Below are positions 17,458 to 29,619 of a stretch of DNA of 64,000 bases, piece by piece. Made by a program: the position numbers and the translations under genes. Origin of the DNA: Adenophora triphylla var. japonica (taxonomy: Eukaryota; Streptophyta; Magnoliopsida; Asterales; Campanulaceae); NCBI GenBank assembly GCA_022495995.1, contig JAFEMH010001472.1, positions 404,791-468,790 on the forward strand, given 5' to 3'. The number at the start of each line of letters is the position of its first letter. Within the stretch, counting starts at the first letter, position 1. The notes beneath the pieces were generated by a model. The model was not told where the DNA came from and made no database searches. It was given only the letters and a program-made list of their open reading frames with translations.

Positions 17458-18139
17458 AGAACAAACTAAATCTTTCAATTCATACGCTTCATGATTGAGT
17501 TTATCAAGTCAATCATTATAATGTGATCAACTCTTCTAAGTTTATAGTTTAAATTTATACACTTTTTAGACATTTATCCTTAAATGTAATTATGACGTGA
17601 AATTACTCGCGAAACAAACTTGATGAGTTAAAATGGGAACACTAAATAAAATTTTCTTGTTTTAAGTCATGTATAGGGATACGATATAAAATTTTCAGAT
17701 TCAATCAAAATAACAAAAATAATTTCAATATTTAAAAAAAAAAAATTGGATGGATGCATATACCCGGTACATAAGCTAAAAAATAGTCCAACTTAAATTT
17801 AGTGATCAACTTAATTAATATTTACTAAAAATTTCCTCACAAAATTTTAAAAAATTGCTAATGATAGTATTTTTCATGATGCATCAAAATATTCTTTTAA
17901 AAATTTAATAAAGATAATTAAAATTTTAAAAGTATTGGTGAAAGTTTAGTTGAGTTGATCACAAATAACATTTTGACTATATTTTATTATAACAATGGGA
18001 GCAACTTTTTTCGATATTCAACAGGCCCTATGTAAAAATCAGTAGGTTTGATAAATTAATAAGATAATAATATTAAAAAAAAAACCATTGTTTAAATTAG
18101 ATAAGAAAATTCACATGAATTCAAATATTAATTATATTT
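17455..18139. other. Gene-free AT-rich DNA
   Basis: No ORF, element end or RNA gene was recognised in this stretch; it is low-complexity AT-rich intergenic sequence. Confidence 0.5.
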
Positions 18140-18760
18140 CCCTCCATCCCACTTTATTTAAGATAAAAATTTTGGCAAAAGATTTAAGAAAAAGTAAGAG
18201 AGAAAACTACTGTAAGAATATGTTGTGAGTATGGAAAGTGAAATATAAGAGAGAATATGTGATATGAATAATAAAAAACTTTGTTATTTATAACAGTCTC
18301 AAGTGAAGTGGGGCGGATAAAAAAGAAAATTAGTCGACGAACAAAACTCGGATTTGACAAAATATTGACATTACAGACATATATCGACAAAATTTCCAAC
18401 AAAAGTAGTTTATCTTGGCTATCTGATATGGTATTTGACAATATTCAAAATCACCGGCAAGAAATAACTTAAAATTCTTATTTTAAAATGATTATCACGC
18501 ATACCATACAACGATCATCATGATGTACAACATATTTTTTTCACAGGTTTTGAGGTAATCATTAATCTAAATTTTAAATACACGATCAAAATTGATCTTT
18601 ATCAAGCGCGCCTACATAATATGTCATTAGATTTTGGTTTAGTTAGTATAGTTTATTATTTAGATATAATATTATTTTCATTGCTAATTAGTAATATTAT
18701 ATTGAATATTTTGACGTGAGGATATATTTTGAACAAACAAATTAATTTATTTGCTTAACC
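18140..18760. repeat. Local duplication, copy A (with a Stowaway-like MITE)
   Basis: This segment is repeated at 28365-29010, with the left edge of that second copy at about 19040-19070. Shared blocks include GATTTAAG(A/G)AAAAGTAA, TGGCTATCTGATATGGTAT, ATGATTATCACGCA, TTTTTCACAGGTTTTGAGGTAA and GCGCGCCTACATAATA. Its left part (18140-18312: CCCTCCATCCCACTTTATTT ... AAGTGAAGTGGGGCGGA) resembles a decayed Stowaway-like MITE. Identity is moderate with several indels, so the duplication predates the insertions in copy B. No coding sequence was recognised. Confidence 0.75.
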
Positions 18761-19140
18761 ATTGTTTTATAACGTGATTTACTTTTTAAAAATTAAAATT
18801 TACAAATTAATTTATATGTATCTTTAGTTATAAGTTATAATATTAAATTATGTCTAAGCGCAATTTTTTTCATAAAAGAAATGATTTTTCTATTTAGAAA
18901 TTATCTTGATAGAATGTAATTTAAATATGTAGATATTGTTTTATTTAGACATATTGCACAATATCATTTACTTTTTTTGTTTCTCGAACAATTTTGATTT
19001 TTTTTATATAAAATATGTACATTATAAGCATATTGCAAAAGATTTAAGGAAAAGTAAAAGAGAGAATTGATAGAGCTGTCAATTTGGTATAACGGGACGA
19101 GACGGGCCTATGAAATCCCGCAACTTTGCGGGACGGGACG

Positions 19141-21911
19141 TGTAACGACCCTAACCCTAGGCACTAATTTAACTTCATATTGTGTGCTTTTAATATTATC
19201 GTTAATATTATGTGTTCATTTTATATCTTTAAATTTCTTATATTAGGATAAAATGATGAGAAAATAAATAGTGTTCTAAAGGAAAAATAATAATTGGAAA
19301 TAAATAAAGTAATAGAATGAAGTGGTAATAAAATGGACAATTAAAATGTTATGGGTTGGGAGAATTAATTTAAATTTATGGAAGAGTTTTGGTAGGGGTA
19401 TAGGTGTAGGGGACAACTCCCCTAAAACCCTCCCCAAATCCCCTTGTGACCGCCCCCCCCCCCTCTCTCTTGACCATTTATACTCCTTCTTCTTCTTCTT
19501 CTTCTTCTTCCTCTTCACTTTCTCCCTCATACTTTCCATGGAACCCATTAATGGAGCTTCATCTTCTCAAGCTCCTACCAAGCTCAAATCTTCACCATTT
19601 TTCAATCCGGGAGCACTTTTGGAATCGGGAGACCAAGAGGAGTTCATCAAGCTAAAGAAATCCTTGATCCATCTCCGATTTTTAAAGTGAGTTGTTATGA
19701 CCTTCCCTTCTTTAAATGTTCATGAATATTTAATGTTGTTATTGTTGTTCTAATGGCTATTTGATGCTTTGGGGAAGCCTTCTTGGATTTGAGGAAAATG
19801 TTAGTGTTATAGAAAGTGTTGTTGTTCTTGGAAGGGTTAAAGAGTAGAAGTAAATGGGTTGGATTGGATTAAATGAAAATCTTGAAAAATTGTAGTATAT
19901 TGGATGGAAATCTAAGTGAGAATGATTTAGAATTAGGAAATGATACTTTGAGATTAAATGAGCTAAAATGAATTTAATAAAGTTAGAATTTCCTTTAAGT
20001 TCACAAATTAAAGCTCACTTGGTTGAAAAGTTGGTTTCTTGAGAATCATGTGATAAATGACTTAGAATTATAACACATTTGGGTTTAAAATGATTTATTA
20101 TGTAAAAAAATGAAGTTAGTAAGCTTTCTAGGTTTACACAAAATAAAGGAAACTTGGTTGGGAACAAATGGGTATAAGTGATGAAGGATTTACGCTTCTA
20201 TGTTGATTAAGGCTCGGGTCACGAGTCGTGCCACTGTGGCACGAGTCGTGCCTCGAGGTGTGGGACGAGTCGTGACTAGGGTTATAAGGAAGTCGTGCAT
20301 TGTAAGGGACGACGGATTCGAAGGAAGGTGCAATGGGCACGAGTCGTGCCACAGGGGACGAGTCGTGCCACTGGCACAGTTTTCACATCAAGTTTAGAGT
20401 TGTTCAAACCTAATCAAATTCGAACCAAAATGGAATCTCTTTAACCTAGATTAAAGTAGAATACTTTGGCTACACATTGACATCCTAAGTGATCAAAATG
20501 GAATTGGGAAGTACTTTAAATGTTGCTTGGAAAGCGCTAGTTAACCTAGTTTGGTAACTTAGCGTAAATGATTCTAACTTGGTAAATTGAACTTGGATCT
20601 TCATAGAGGCCTTGTATTATTGTATAAAGACCTTGTAGGATGGATTGATGGTATTTCCTTGCCTTACTTTGAGTTCATATACATTGGTTATATTATGCAT
20701 AGTGTGTTGATTTATTGTTGCACTATGATATTGGTTGGACATGAGTATATTTACCATGTTGATATATTGTTATCCCTTTTTGTGGATTGTATTCAAGTAT
20801 CTATTATGTGCTTGATAATGTTGAATACTTGTCATAGTATTTACATCGTTATGATATTGTTGTAGGATTCCCTACTTTGGAATTCCTAAAGCGTACATGT
20901 TGATACAAAGATTTATAGCCGTTGTGCTAATATGTTGAATACTTGATATAGTATTGCTATCTTCATGATATCTTTGTTGTGGTATGTATCCCTACTTTGG
21001 ATCATACAATGTTTGGTTAAGCAAGTATGTTATTACCGTGCTTAGTTATGTAAATCCAGTGGTATTGATTTATTTGTTTGTTGGACAATGTATGGAATTA
21101 TAATGGCATCGAGCCAAGTTCATTATAATTCATACATTGGTAACCCAATTGTCCCCCTTGTGTGGGATTTGTGGGCTAGCATCTCCTTTTGAGGTAGATG
21201 GTCTAGTTTCACCGGGAATATGACGTGTGTCGAATCCCTATGGTGCATTATTGTTCATGGTTCCGGAACCGCTTCTTCAGCTATTCTTCTTTGCTCGGTT
21301 GTGTATATCCTTTTGGAGATGAAACCTTGGCTCGGTATCCTTCTAAGTGTTACTTTATCGTACTTATGTGTTGTGATATATTCATGCTGAGATGGTCGTT
21401 GTTTCCAACCGGTATGGGACGGTTGGCGGCAGGGAGACTCTCGGGTTATGTGGATATGTCTTTCGATATGTTGCATCTTATATGGCATATTGCTTTGCAT
21501 TCATAATAGCTCATTGAGATTTATTCTCACCCCTCTCCCTTCTTGTTTTAGATTCCGAGGCAATTGGACCGACCAAGTAAGGGCGGAAAGGAGTTTAGAA
21601 GTGGTATTTTGGGAATTGTCGGGTTATGTTAGATTGGTGTAGAAAGTGTTTGTTAGCATAATTCTTTTAAAGGGTTGTATTCATAAACTCTAATTTCATA
21701 CTATATTCGATATCTTTTGTAACTAAAACCGTTTATTATTTTCGTGGTTGGTTAACTCTCCCTCCAATGTGGAAGGAGTAGAGTTACTTTGAAATGGTTG
21801 TGTTTAAGTTTTGGAGATGAAATCAAAGTTTTTAAAAAATTAGGAGAATTGGGTTAGTTTGAGGACGCTCCAGCTCGGGACACGTGTAGGTTTCGGGTCG
21901 GGGTCCTCACA
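19141..21911 (+). repeat. 5' LTR of the LARD-like element
   Basis: It is 2771 bp, TG...CA. It includes a (CTT)n tract (about 19484-19510), a 50-codon ORF beginning MEPINGASSSQAPTKLK (19540) that is also present in the 3' LTR, and a cluster of near-palindromes GGCACGAGTCGTGCC (20217-20372). Confidence 0.92.
20215..20373. repeat. Palindrome cassette GGCACGA-G-TCGTGCC in the 5' LTR
   Basis: Five copies or variants of (G)CACGAGTCGTG(CC) lie at about 20218, 20236, 20261, 20337 and 20356. Each has 5-7-base inverted arms around a central G. The 3' LTR has the same cassette at about 26210-26365 with small changes. Confidence 0.85.
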
Positions 21912-24900
21912 GTTGGTATCAGAGCTCGGTTAGAGTTCTCGGGTAGAGTCTAGTTTGAGTGAGAGTGTGCGATAACTTACGTCGAGAGTTTAATGCAGAA
22001 ATTTGTTCGAAGACAGAAATTGATATTGACCAACCAAGGAATCAAGGAAAGGTGAGTTACTGAAAAGATAGATTTCCCCACCATCATTTGAGGTATTTTA
22101 CTGTCTCGGGAGTTAGGGTTCATACTTTTATAAATCCCTGTTCATTCGTTCTCATGTGGCATTACATTTCACCTTTTATTTGCATAAATTGGCCTAAAAG
22201 TTGCCTTATGTGTTGGGGGTTCTATTCCTACGGGAGAGTACCTTGAATTATTCTTGTTTATCATGGTGATTGTGATTTGGGAGGGCCCTGTCGCGGGAAG
22301 CGAGTCTCCTTATCTATGTTTGATTTGCCTCCGTGTGTGGTAGAGGCGGATGAGTCATTATTTGCTATTTTATCATATATGCATAAATGTCGAAAGTATG
22401 GCCTAATTAAGAGTGGTTTATGGTTATATAACTTGCGTAAGTAATTATACATTGGTATCTCGTGGAAGAGACTAGATATATGAGACTAGTATTGGAAGTG
22501 ATAGTCTAAGTGGGATTAGATGAGTTATAAAATATCGCGAGTACGAGATCTTATGGAATTAATATATCTTTGCCTTGTGTGCTATTAGTTGACTAAGTGG
22601 TGTTTTCTGTGTGAGTTTCAAAATAGGTTTTCATCAGGTATCATACCAGGATGTTGAGATTTTGAGTTGCTATAAGGTACTATATTTAGAAAAGATGATA
22701 CTTGGTGGTTAATCAAAGGGTTATAGAGATCTTAAATAGGTAACTGTGAAGAATAAGTATTCGTTAGCACTTGTTGACGATTTGTATGAATGATTTTAGA
22801 AACTAGTAGGATACTCAATGGTTATTAGTTGAATTTTCGGAGTGTTACAATTTCAGTGAAAAAAAATTGCTTTAAGGATATACTTAAGACAACATTTATA
22901 TCTAGTATGACCGTTTTGATTTATGGATTGTGTACTAGCTATGGAGAGGTAAATAGGGTAAATGTGAAGAAGTATAATAGATGTAGTGATTGGTGACTTA
23001 TAGGGTCAACTTCAGAAATTGGTAAGATAGGTATAGGGTTCGTTTTGAGAATTGATTATCATTAGTTGAGAAAATGAGGATGAATCTTATTGGGAGACAG
23101 GATACTTTAGGATGGTTATATACTATAGTTCGACTTAGTTACGTGAATCATATGAGGGATTTGTGTGATGCTTGAAAGATATTGACGTTGTACGGATTTT
23201 GAGTTTGTTGATGGTTATTGAGAGTTAAGTTAGATTATACTGTAATGTTTAATTGAAATTCGGGAATGATTGATCTATGTGAGTTCCAATTATATTTTCT
23301 GATTTAGAAATTATGATATTTGATTGGGAACTAGATGTTTTACAATATGTTGTTGCTAAGTACAATACCAATATCAAAGGTGGTGAATAGATGACTCAAA
23401 TTAAATAAAAGTGTTGAACTTTCAACTTGAGGAATTATTGAATTGAGGATGGTTTACCTAGTTATAATCTTAATGATTGTTTTAGTGTTATTTATCGGGG
23501 ATAGTAATAGTATTGCGAGATTGTGTTTTCTCAGAGAGAAATTAACTAAGTCTAAATAGTATGAGTGGTGGCTACACTATAAATAGAGGTCAATCAAGAA
23601 TATTTTGTTAAAATTGTTTTAAAGGTGTTTTAAAACTTTGGAATATATATTGGACCTCTGTGTAAGCAATTGTGCCCTTCGGGGATAGTTGATAAGGTCG
23701 ATAAACCATTTTCGCGTAAATTAAAATGCGTGAGTAATTTAACTATCTACCACTGGTATGGGACGGTTGTAGATAATTAAATCACTCGAGCTATTTTTGT
23801 TAGCTTATCAATCCTTTGAAATTTACGAGTGGTTTGGTTAATTAAAGCTGGTATGGGCCGGTTTTAAATAAGTAAACCATTCGGGTCTCTTTGGATCTCT
23901 TTTATATTATCATTTGGAATTACGAAAGATGTTGTAAAATTTCGAAAGACATGTTATTTTAAAGTTATAGTTCGTACGAAGCAAGTAAAAAGGCAACCTA
24001 GTTTCCCTATAATGATTAAGCTGTATTCAAGTGTTGGTCCAAGAAATGATTTGATAAATGTGGGGTTATTATTGTGTCGGTCACAATAGACTCGATTTTG
24101 TTTTGGAGTTGGATCGGCTCCGTTGTGGGCGGCCAACCATTCAATTTGAACATTGATTTGTCACTAGTCCTGAACATAATTGGAACATTGAATTGTGATA
24201 ATAGAATGTTGACGTTAGAAGATTTATTAAAATATTTAGAGTTCTAGGTTGAACTTGAGAGTTTTAACACTATAGATTTTGTGAATTAGTTGCATTGGGA
24301 GTAATGAAGGGTATGTTATTTTGTTATAGAAAATTGAATTACATTTTCTACTCGTTATATATATAGCTTGATGAAATGTTATTAATAAAGTCCTCTCATA
24401 TGTTAGGGGATAGTTTGATTGTTTAAACCCCATAGTATTAAAAAGATTGGATAGTCATTCATTTGGGAAGATCCATTTGGAGTGTAGGAAGGCCATTAAA
24501 TTTAACCTTGTGAAAATTTGAGGAATCATTACTTATTATTGAGAATAGGCTACGGGCATATGCGATGGATGTTAGTAGCCAATAGTACGAATGGTTACCA
24601 GTGGTAAGTGCGTATAATAGTAGTTATCATTCTAACATTGAGATAAAACCGTATGAGGCATAGTTTGGGAAGAAAATATCGATCTCTAATTTGTTGGGTT
24701 GAAGTTAGAGAAGAAAGGCCTAAGGTAGATTGCCGCCAAAAATTGTTAATCCATTTGAAGTTTTAGAAAGGGTGGGTGATTTGGCTTATAGACTGACTTG
24801 TAGCAAATTGTAGAGTATTTGAAGTTTTAATGTGATATTGTAATGTATTTGGTGACCTAAGTTGTAATACTTTAATTATTTATATTTTCATTGGGATCGG

Positions 24901-25122
24901 AAAATTCGTGTTAGTGATATTTGCATAGTATGCTTGGATCATTAAGTGGTAACATCATATTATTAATGGAATTAGAAATTTAATTTCTTTGAAAGAAGAA
25001 TCACAACATTGAAGAGACTATTTGGAAATTGAAGTTTGATGTATACTTGTAACCGATGCGGGTTGATCAGTTAGGTAAGTGACAGTCAAATTCGGGACGA
25101 ATTTTCTTTAAGGGGGAGTGAG
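21912..25122 (+). pseudogene. Decayed Ty3/gypsy interior of the LARD-like element
   Basis: The interior is about 3.2 kb, AT-rich and riddled with stops. Recognisable debris lies only near the 3' side. About 24610-24710 encodes AYNSSYHSNIEIKPYEA with a broken continuation GKKISISNLLG, the end of a gypsy integrase core (family form AYNNSYHSSIGMAPYEALYG). About 24753-24800 encodes PFEVLERVGDLAYRLT, the post-integrase segment. TTCGGGACGAATTTTCTTTA precedes the polypurine tract. The 5' half shows no gag or reverse transcriptase that I can read. The inverted copy at 34472-36288 carries the same debris, so the decayed interior is a family trait rather than post-insertion decay. Confidence 0.75.
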
Positions 25123-27898
25123 TGTAACGACCCTAACCCTAGGCACTAATTTAACTTCATATTGTGTGCTTTTAATATTATCGTTAATATTATGTGTTCA
25201 TTTTATATCTTTAAATTTCTTATATTAGGATAAAATGATGAGAAAATAAATAGTGTTCTAAAGGAAAAATAATAATTGGAAATAAATAAAGTAATAGAAT
25301 GAAGTGGTAATAAAATGGACAATTAAAATGTTATGGGTTGGGAGAATTAATTTAAATTTATGGAAGAGTTTTGGTAGGGGTATAGGTGTAGGGGACAACT
25401 CCCCTAAAACCCTCCCCAAATCCCCTTGTGACCGCCCCCCCCCCCCTCTCTCTTGACCATTTATACTCCTCCTTCTTCTTCTTCTTCTTCTTCTTCTTCT
25501 TCCTCTTCACTTTCTCCCTCATACTTTCCATGGAACCCATTAATGGAGCTTCATCTTCTCAAGCTCCTACCAAGCTCAAATCTTCACCATTTTTCAATCC
25601 GGGAGCACTTTTGGAATCGGGAGACCAAGAGGAGTTCATCAAGCTAAAGAAATCCTTGATCCATCTCCGATTTTTAAAGTGAGTTGTTATGACCTTCCCT
25701 TCTTTAAATGTTCATGAATATTTAATGTTGTTATTGTTGTTCTAATGGCTATTTGATGCTTTGGGGAAGCCTTCTTGGATTTGAGGAAAATGTTAGTGTT
25801 ATAGAAAGTGTTGTTGTTCTTGGAAGGGTTAAAGAGTAGAAGTAAATGGGTTGGATTGGATTAAATGAAAATCTTGAAAAATTGTAGTATATTGGATGGA
25901 AATCTAAGTGAGAATGATTTAGAATTAGGAAATGATACTTTGAGATTAAATGAGCTAAAATGAATTTAATAAAGTTAGAATTTCCTTTAAGTTCACAAAT
26001 TAAAGCTCACTTGGTTGAAAAGTTGGTTTCTTGAGAATCATGTGATAAATGACTTAGAATTATAACACATTTGGGTTTAAAATGATTTATTATGTAAAAA
26101 AATGAAGTTAGTAAGCTTTCTAGGTTTACACAAAATAAAGGAAACTTGGTTGGGAACAAATGGGTATAAGTGATGAAGGATTTCTGCTTCTATGTTGATT
26201 AAGGCTCGGAGTCACGAGTCGTGCCTGTGGCACGAGTCGTGCTGAGGTGTGGGACGAGTCGTGACTAGGGTTATAAGGAAGTCGTGCATTGTAAGGGACG
26301 ACAGATTCGAAGGAAGGTGCAATGGGCACGAGTCGTGCCACAGGGGACGAGTCGTGCCCTGGCCTGGTTTTTCACATCAAGTTTAGAGTTGTTCAAACCT
26401 AATCAAATTCGAACCAAAATGGAATCTCTTTAACCTAGATTAAAGTAGAATACTTTGGCTACACATTGACATCCTAAGTGATCAAAATGGAATTGGGGAA
26501 GTACTTTAAATGTTGCTTGGAAAGCGCTAGTTAACCTAGTTTGGTAACTTAGCGTAAAATGATTCTAACTTGGTAAATTGAACTTGGATCTTCATAGAGG
26601 CCTTGTATTATTGTATAAAGACCTTGTAGGATGGATTGATGGTATTTCCTTGCCTTACTTTGAGTTCATATACATTGGTTATATTATGCATAGTGTGTTG
26701 ATTTATTGTTGCACTATGATATTGGTTGGACATGAGTATATTTACCATGTTGATATATTGTTATCCCTTTTTGTGGATTGTATTCAAGTATCTATTATGT
26801 GCTTGATAATGTTGAATACTTGTCATAGTATTTCTGTCGTTATGATATTGTTGTAGGATTCCCTACTTTGGAATTCCTAAACTGTACATGTTGATACAAA
26901 GATTTATAGCCGTTGTGCTAATATGTTGAATACTTGATATAGTATTGCTATCTTCATGATATCTTTGTTGTGGTATGTATCCCTACTTTGGATCATACAA
27001 TGTTTGGTTAAGCAAGTATGTTATTACTGTGCTTAGTTATGTAAATCCAGCTGGTATTGATTTATTTGTTTGTTGGACAATGTATGGAATTATAATGGCA
27101 TCGAGCCAAGTTCATTATAATTCATACATTGGTAACCCAATTGTCCCCCTTGTGTGGGATTTGTGGGCTAGCATCTCCTTTTGAGGTAGATGGTCTAGTT
27201 TCACCGGGAATATGACTGTGTGTCAGAATCCCTATGGTACTGTTATTGTTCATGGTTCCGGAACCGCTTCTTCAACTGTTGCTCGGTTGTGTATATCCTT
27301 TTGGAGATGAAACCTTGGCTCAGTATCCTTCTAAGTGTTACTTTATCGTACTTATGTGTTGTGATATATTCATGCTGAGATGGTCGTTGTTTCCAACCGG
27401 TATGGGACGGTTGGCGGCAGGGAGCCTCTCGGGTTATGTGGATATGTCTTTCGATATGTTGCATCTTATATGGCATATTGCTGCATTCATAATAGCTCAT
27501 TGAGATTTATTCTCACCCCTCTCCCTTTACTGTTTTAGATTCCGAGACAGGTGGACCGACCAAGTAAGGGCGGAAAGGAGTTTAGAAGTGGTATTTTGGG
27601 AATTGTCGGGTTATGTTAGATTGGTGTAGAAAGTGTTTGTTAGCATAATTCTTTTAAAGGGTTGTATTCATAAACTCTAATTTCATACTATATTCGATAT
27701 CTTTTGTAACTAAAACCGTTTATTATTTTCGTGGTTGGTTAACTCTCCCTCCAATGTGGAAGGAGTAGAGTTACTTTGAAATGGTTGTGTTTAAGTTTTG
27801 GAGATGAAATCAAAGTTTTTAAAAAATTAGGAGAATTGGGTTAGTTTGAGGACGCTCCAGCTCGGGACACGTGTAGGTTTCGGGTCGGGGTCCTCACA
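25123..27898 (+). repeat. 3' LTR of the LARD-like element
   Basis: It is 2776 bp and nearly identical to the 5' LTR. A large share of the differences seen put a CTG in this copy where the 5' LTR has something else (for example 26184, 26834, 26882, 27028, 27050, 27215, 27240, 27276, 27530). Confidence 0.92.
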
Positions 27899-28364
27899 GG
27901 ACGAGCCGTCCCGAATTTCTTGCGGGTCTAAAATTCTTTGTTCTGTCCCATCGCACCTCGGGACGCGGGCTAATACGGGCTATTGCGGGTTGAGAAGATG
28001 CTAATATCATAAAACTAAAATTCAATTGACATTTAATTAACAATATAGGATTAATTCTTACGATCCAACAAGATAATTTTTTTTTAAATTCATAAAATAA
28101 ATTGATCAACACCAAAAGAAAATGGATAGTTAAAAAAAACTAAAAGCTAAGTGCTAAAATGCCTTTGGGGTTAAAAAACTAAAGTTAAAATTAATATTAA
28201 AAAAATGCAGAAAATCCCGTCTCATCCCGCATTGTCTCACATCCCAAATGGATGTCCCAAATAGGCCCGATTTTATAAAAGATTAGAATATATTATCCCA
28301 TCTCGTCCCATTTGTAAGGTGGGACAGGACGTCCCGACGTAATGATCCCAAATTGACGACTTCA

Positions 28365-29010
28365 AGAATTAGCGGGAGAAGATGTTGCGAGTATTCAAAG
28401 TAAAGTAGAAAAGAAAATGAGTGAAATTAATAGTAAAACTTTGTTATTTTGGAAAGAATCAAGTGAAGTGGGACGTAGCAAAAAGAAAATTAGTCGGCGG
28501 GGCATTAAAATAACAATTTTTAACAAACTAATTTGTCCATCACGTGCAAATCACTAAAACTTAACAGAGGATTTAACGAATTCTACACAAAAACTGTTTT
28601 GATAAAATATTGACATTTCAGACCATGTATTAACAAAATTTCCTACGGAATCAGTTACTATTGGCTATCTGATATGGTATGTGACAATCTTAAAAGTCAT
28701 CGATAATAAATGATTTAAACTTCTTATATATGAAAATGATTATCACGCACATCAACAATGACATTATAATGTACAACATATTTTTCACAGGTTTTGAGGT
28801 AACCATTAATCGATTGTTTTATTATATGATCAAAATTGATCTTTACCATGCGCGCCTACATAATACTCCTATGTTATATTATATTTTGGTTTAGTTTGTA
28901 TAATTTAACTTTTAGATAGAATATTACTTTCATTGCTAATTATTAGTAATATTATATTGAATATTTTTGGGTTGAGATGTAAGAACATATTTTGAACAAA
29001 CAAATAAATT
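28365..29010. repeat. Local duplication, copy B (right part)
   Basis: This continues the segment interrupted at 19070. It starts AGAATTAGCGGGAGAAGATG and then matches copy A (18200-18760), for example TTGGCTATCTGATATGGTAT and GCGCGCCTACATAATA. Copy B has an extra stretch of about 100 bases (about 28505-28600) absent from copy A. Confidence 0.75.
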
Positions 29011-29015
29011 AATTC

Positions 29016-29016
<1 letters not shown>

Positions 29017-29066
<50 letters not shown>
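29017..29066. repeat. Compound (AT)n(GT)n microsatellite
   Basis: About 22 bases of AT dinucleotide are followed by about 27 bases of TG dinucleotide. Confidence 0.95.
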
Positions 29067-29221
29067 AAGGATTTAAAAAATTAAAAAAGACTTATTATAA
29101 CAATTATAAAATAATTGACAGACATATACATAGATATATGACATGATGTTGTTGATGTTTGTCCCTTCAATTTTTCTACATCCAATTTCAAGCACAATCA
29201 ACCCCCACTAGATCTTCATCC

Positions 29222-29619
29222 ATTAATTTTATTTTGTAGACAAAGATATCATAAATAAAAGTGAAAAACAATGTTACTCAAAATTTCAATTCACTTAATA
29301 CCCATTAACTAAACTTCAAACTTACAAATTACATATGAAATATGAAAAATAAATTAAGGACAAACTTCTAACTAATGAGAAAATATTCATTACATTCACA
29401 TTTTCATAGGAAAAAAATTATTTGCTTGCTTTTAATTTAAGCAAGCGTTGTTTAGAATCTGCATATATATATAAAACAAAGAAAATCAATAAATAAGTAA
29501 ATAAATAAATAAATAATGAATATACTTTATTGAAAAATATATCAAAAATAAAAGTGAACACCAATGCTCATCAAAATTCCAGTTCACTTAATACACTTTA
29601 ACTAAATTTTGAACTTACG
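29222..29619. repeat. Local duplication flanking the CACTA element
   Basis: The block at 29244-29400 (ATAAATAAAAGTGAAAAACA, TTCACTTAATACCCATTAAC, ACATTCACATTTTCATAGG) is repeated at 29545-29619 (AAAAATAAAAGTGAACACCA, TTCACTTAATACACTTTAAC). The second copy resumes at 30864 (TATATTCACGTTTTTATAGG) after the CACTA insertion. An (AAAT)n tract lies at 29494-29518. Confidence 0.7.

Larger units (their letters stand above)
19141..27898 (+). mobile_element. Young LTR retrotransposon with decayed interior (LARD-like, Ty3/gypsy-derived)
   Basis: The 5' LTR is 19141-21911 and the 3' LTR 25123-27898. Both begin TGTAACGACCCTAACCCTAG and end GGGGTCCTCACA. A perfect 5-bp target duplication GGACG lies at 19136-19140 and 27899-27903. 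The primer-binding site TGGTATCAGAGC (21914-21925) matches the 3' end of initiator tRNA-Met. A polypurine tract AAGGGGGAGTGAG ends at 25122. The 3.2-kb interior has no long ORF, only Ty3/gypsy debris near its 3' end. By eye the LTRs differ at roughly 1 percent, so insertion was recent. A defective interior with young LTRs implies that proteins were supplied by another element. Confidence 0.92.
19071..28364. mobile_element. hAT-like element, split by an LTR retrotransposon
   Basis: The left end TAGAGCTGTCAATTTGG (19071) pairs with the inverted right end CCAAATTGACGACTTCA (to 28364). Flanking 8-mers AGAATTGA (19063-19070) and AGAATTAG (28365-28372) match at 6 of 8 positions. The element is rich in GGGACGGGACG / CGTCCCG subterminal repeats at both ends. 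Without the retrotransposon it would be about 536 bp. It inserted into a Stowaway-like repeat of duplication copy B, and the retrotransposon later landed in one of its GGGACG repeats. Confidence 0.7.

Noticed and set aside
16131..17478. Many long ORFs of Tyr/Ile/His/Met on both strands
   Set aside because: They are translations of TA/TACATA microsatellite and have no gene features.
19322..19690. ORF in the 5' LTR (and its copy at 25428-25682)
   Set aside because: It is short, lies wholly in the LTR, has homopolymer-derived Phe/Ser runs and no known domain. Presence in both LTRs follows from LTR duplication, not from coding selection.
21914..21925. Possible tRNA-derived sequence TGGTATCAGAGC
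   Set aside because: It is the primer-binding site next to the LTR, not a tRNA gene; no cloverleaf surrounds it.
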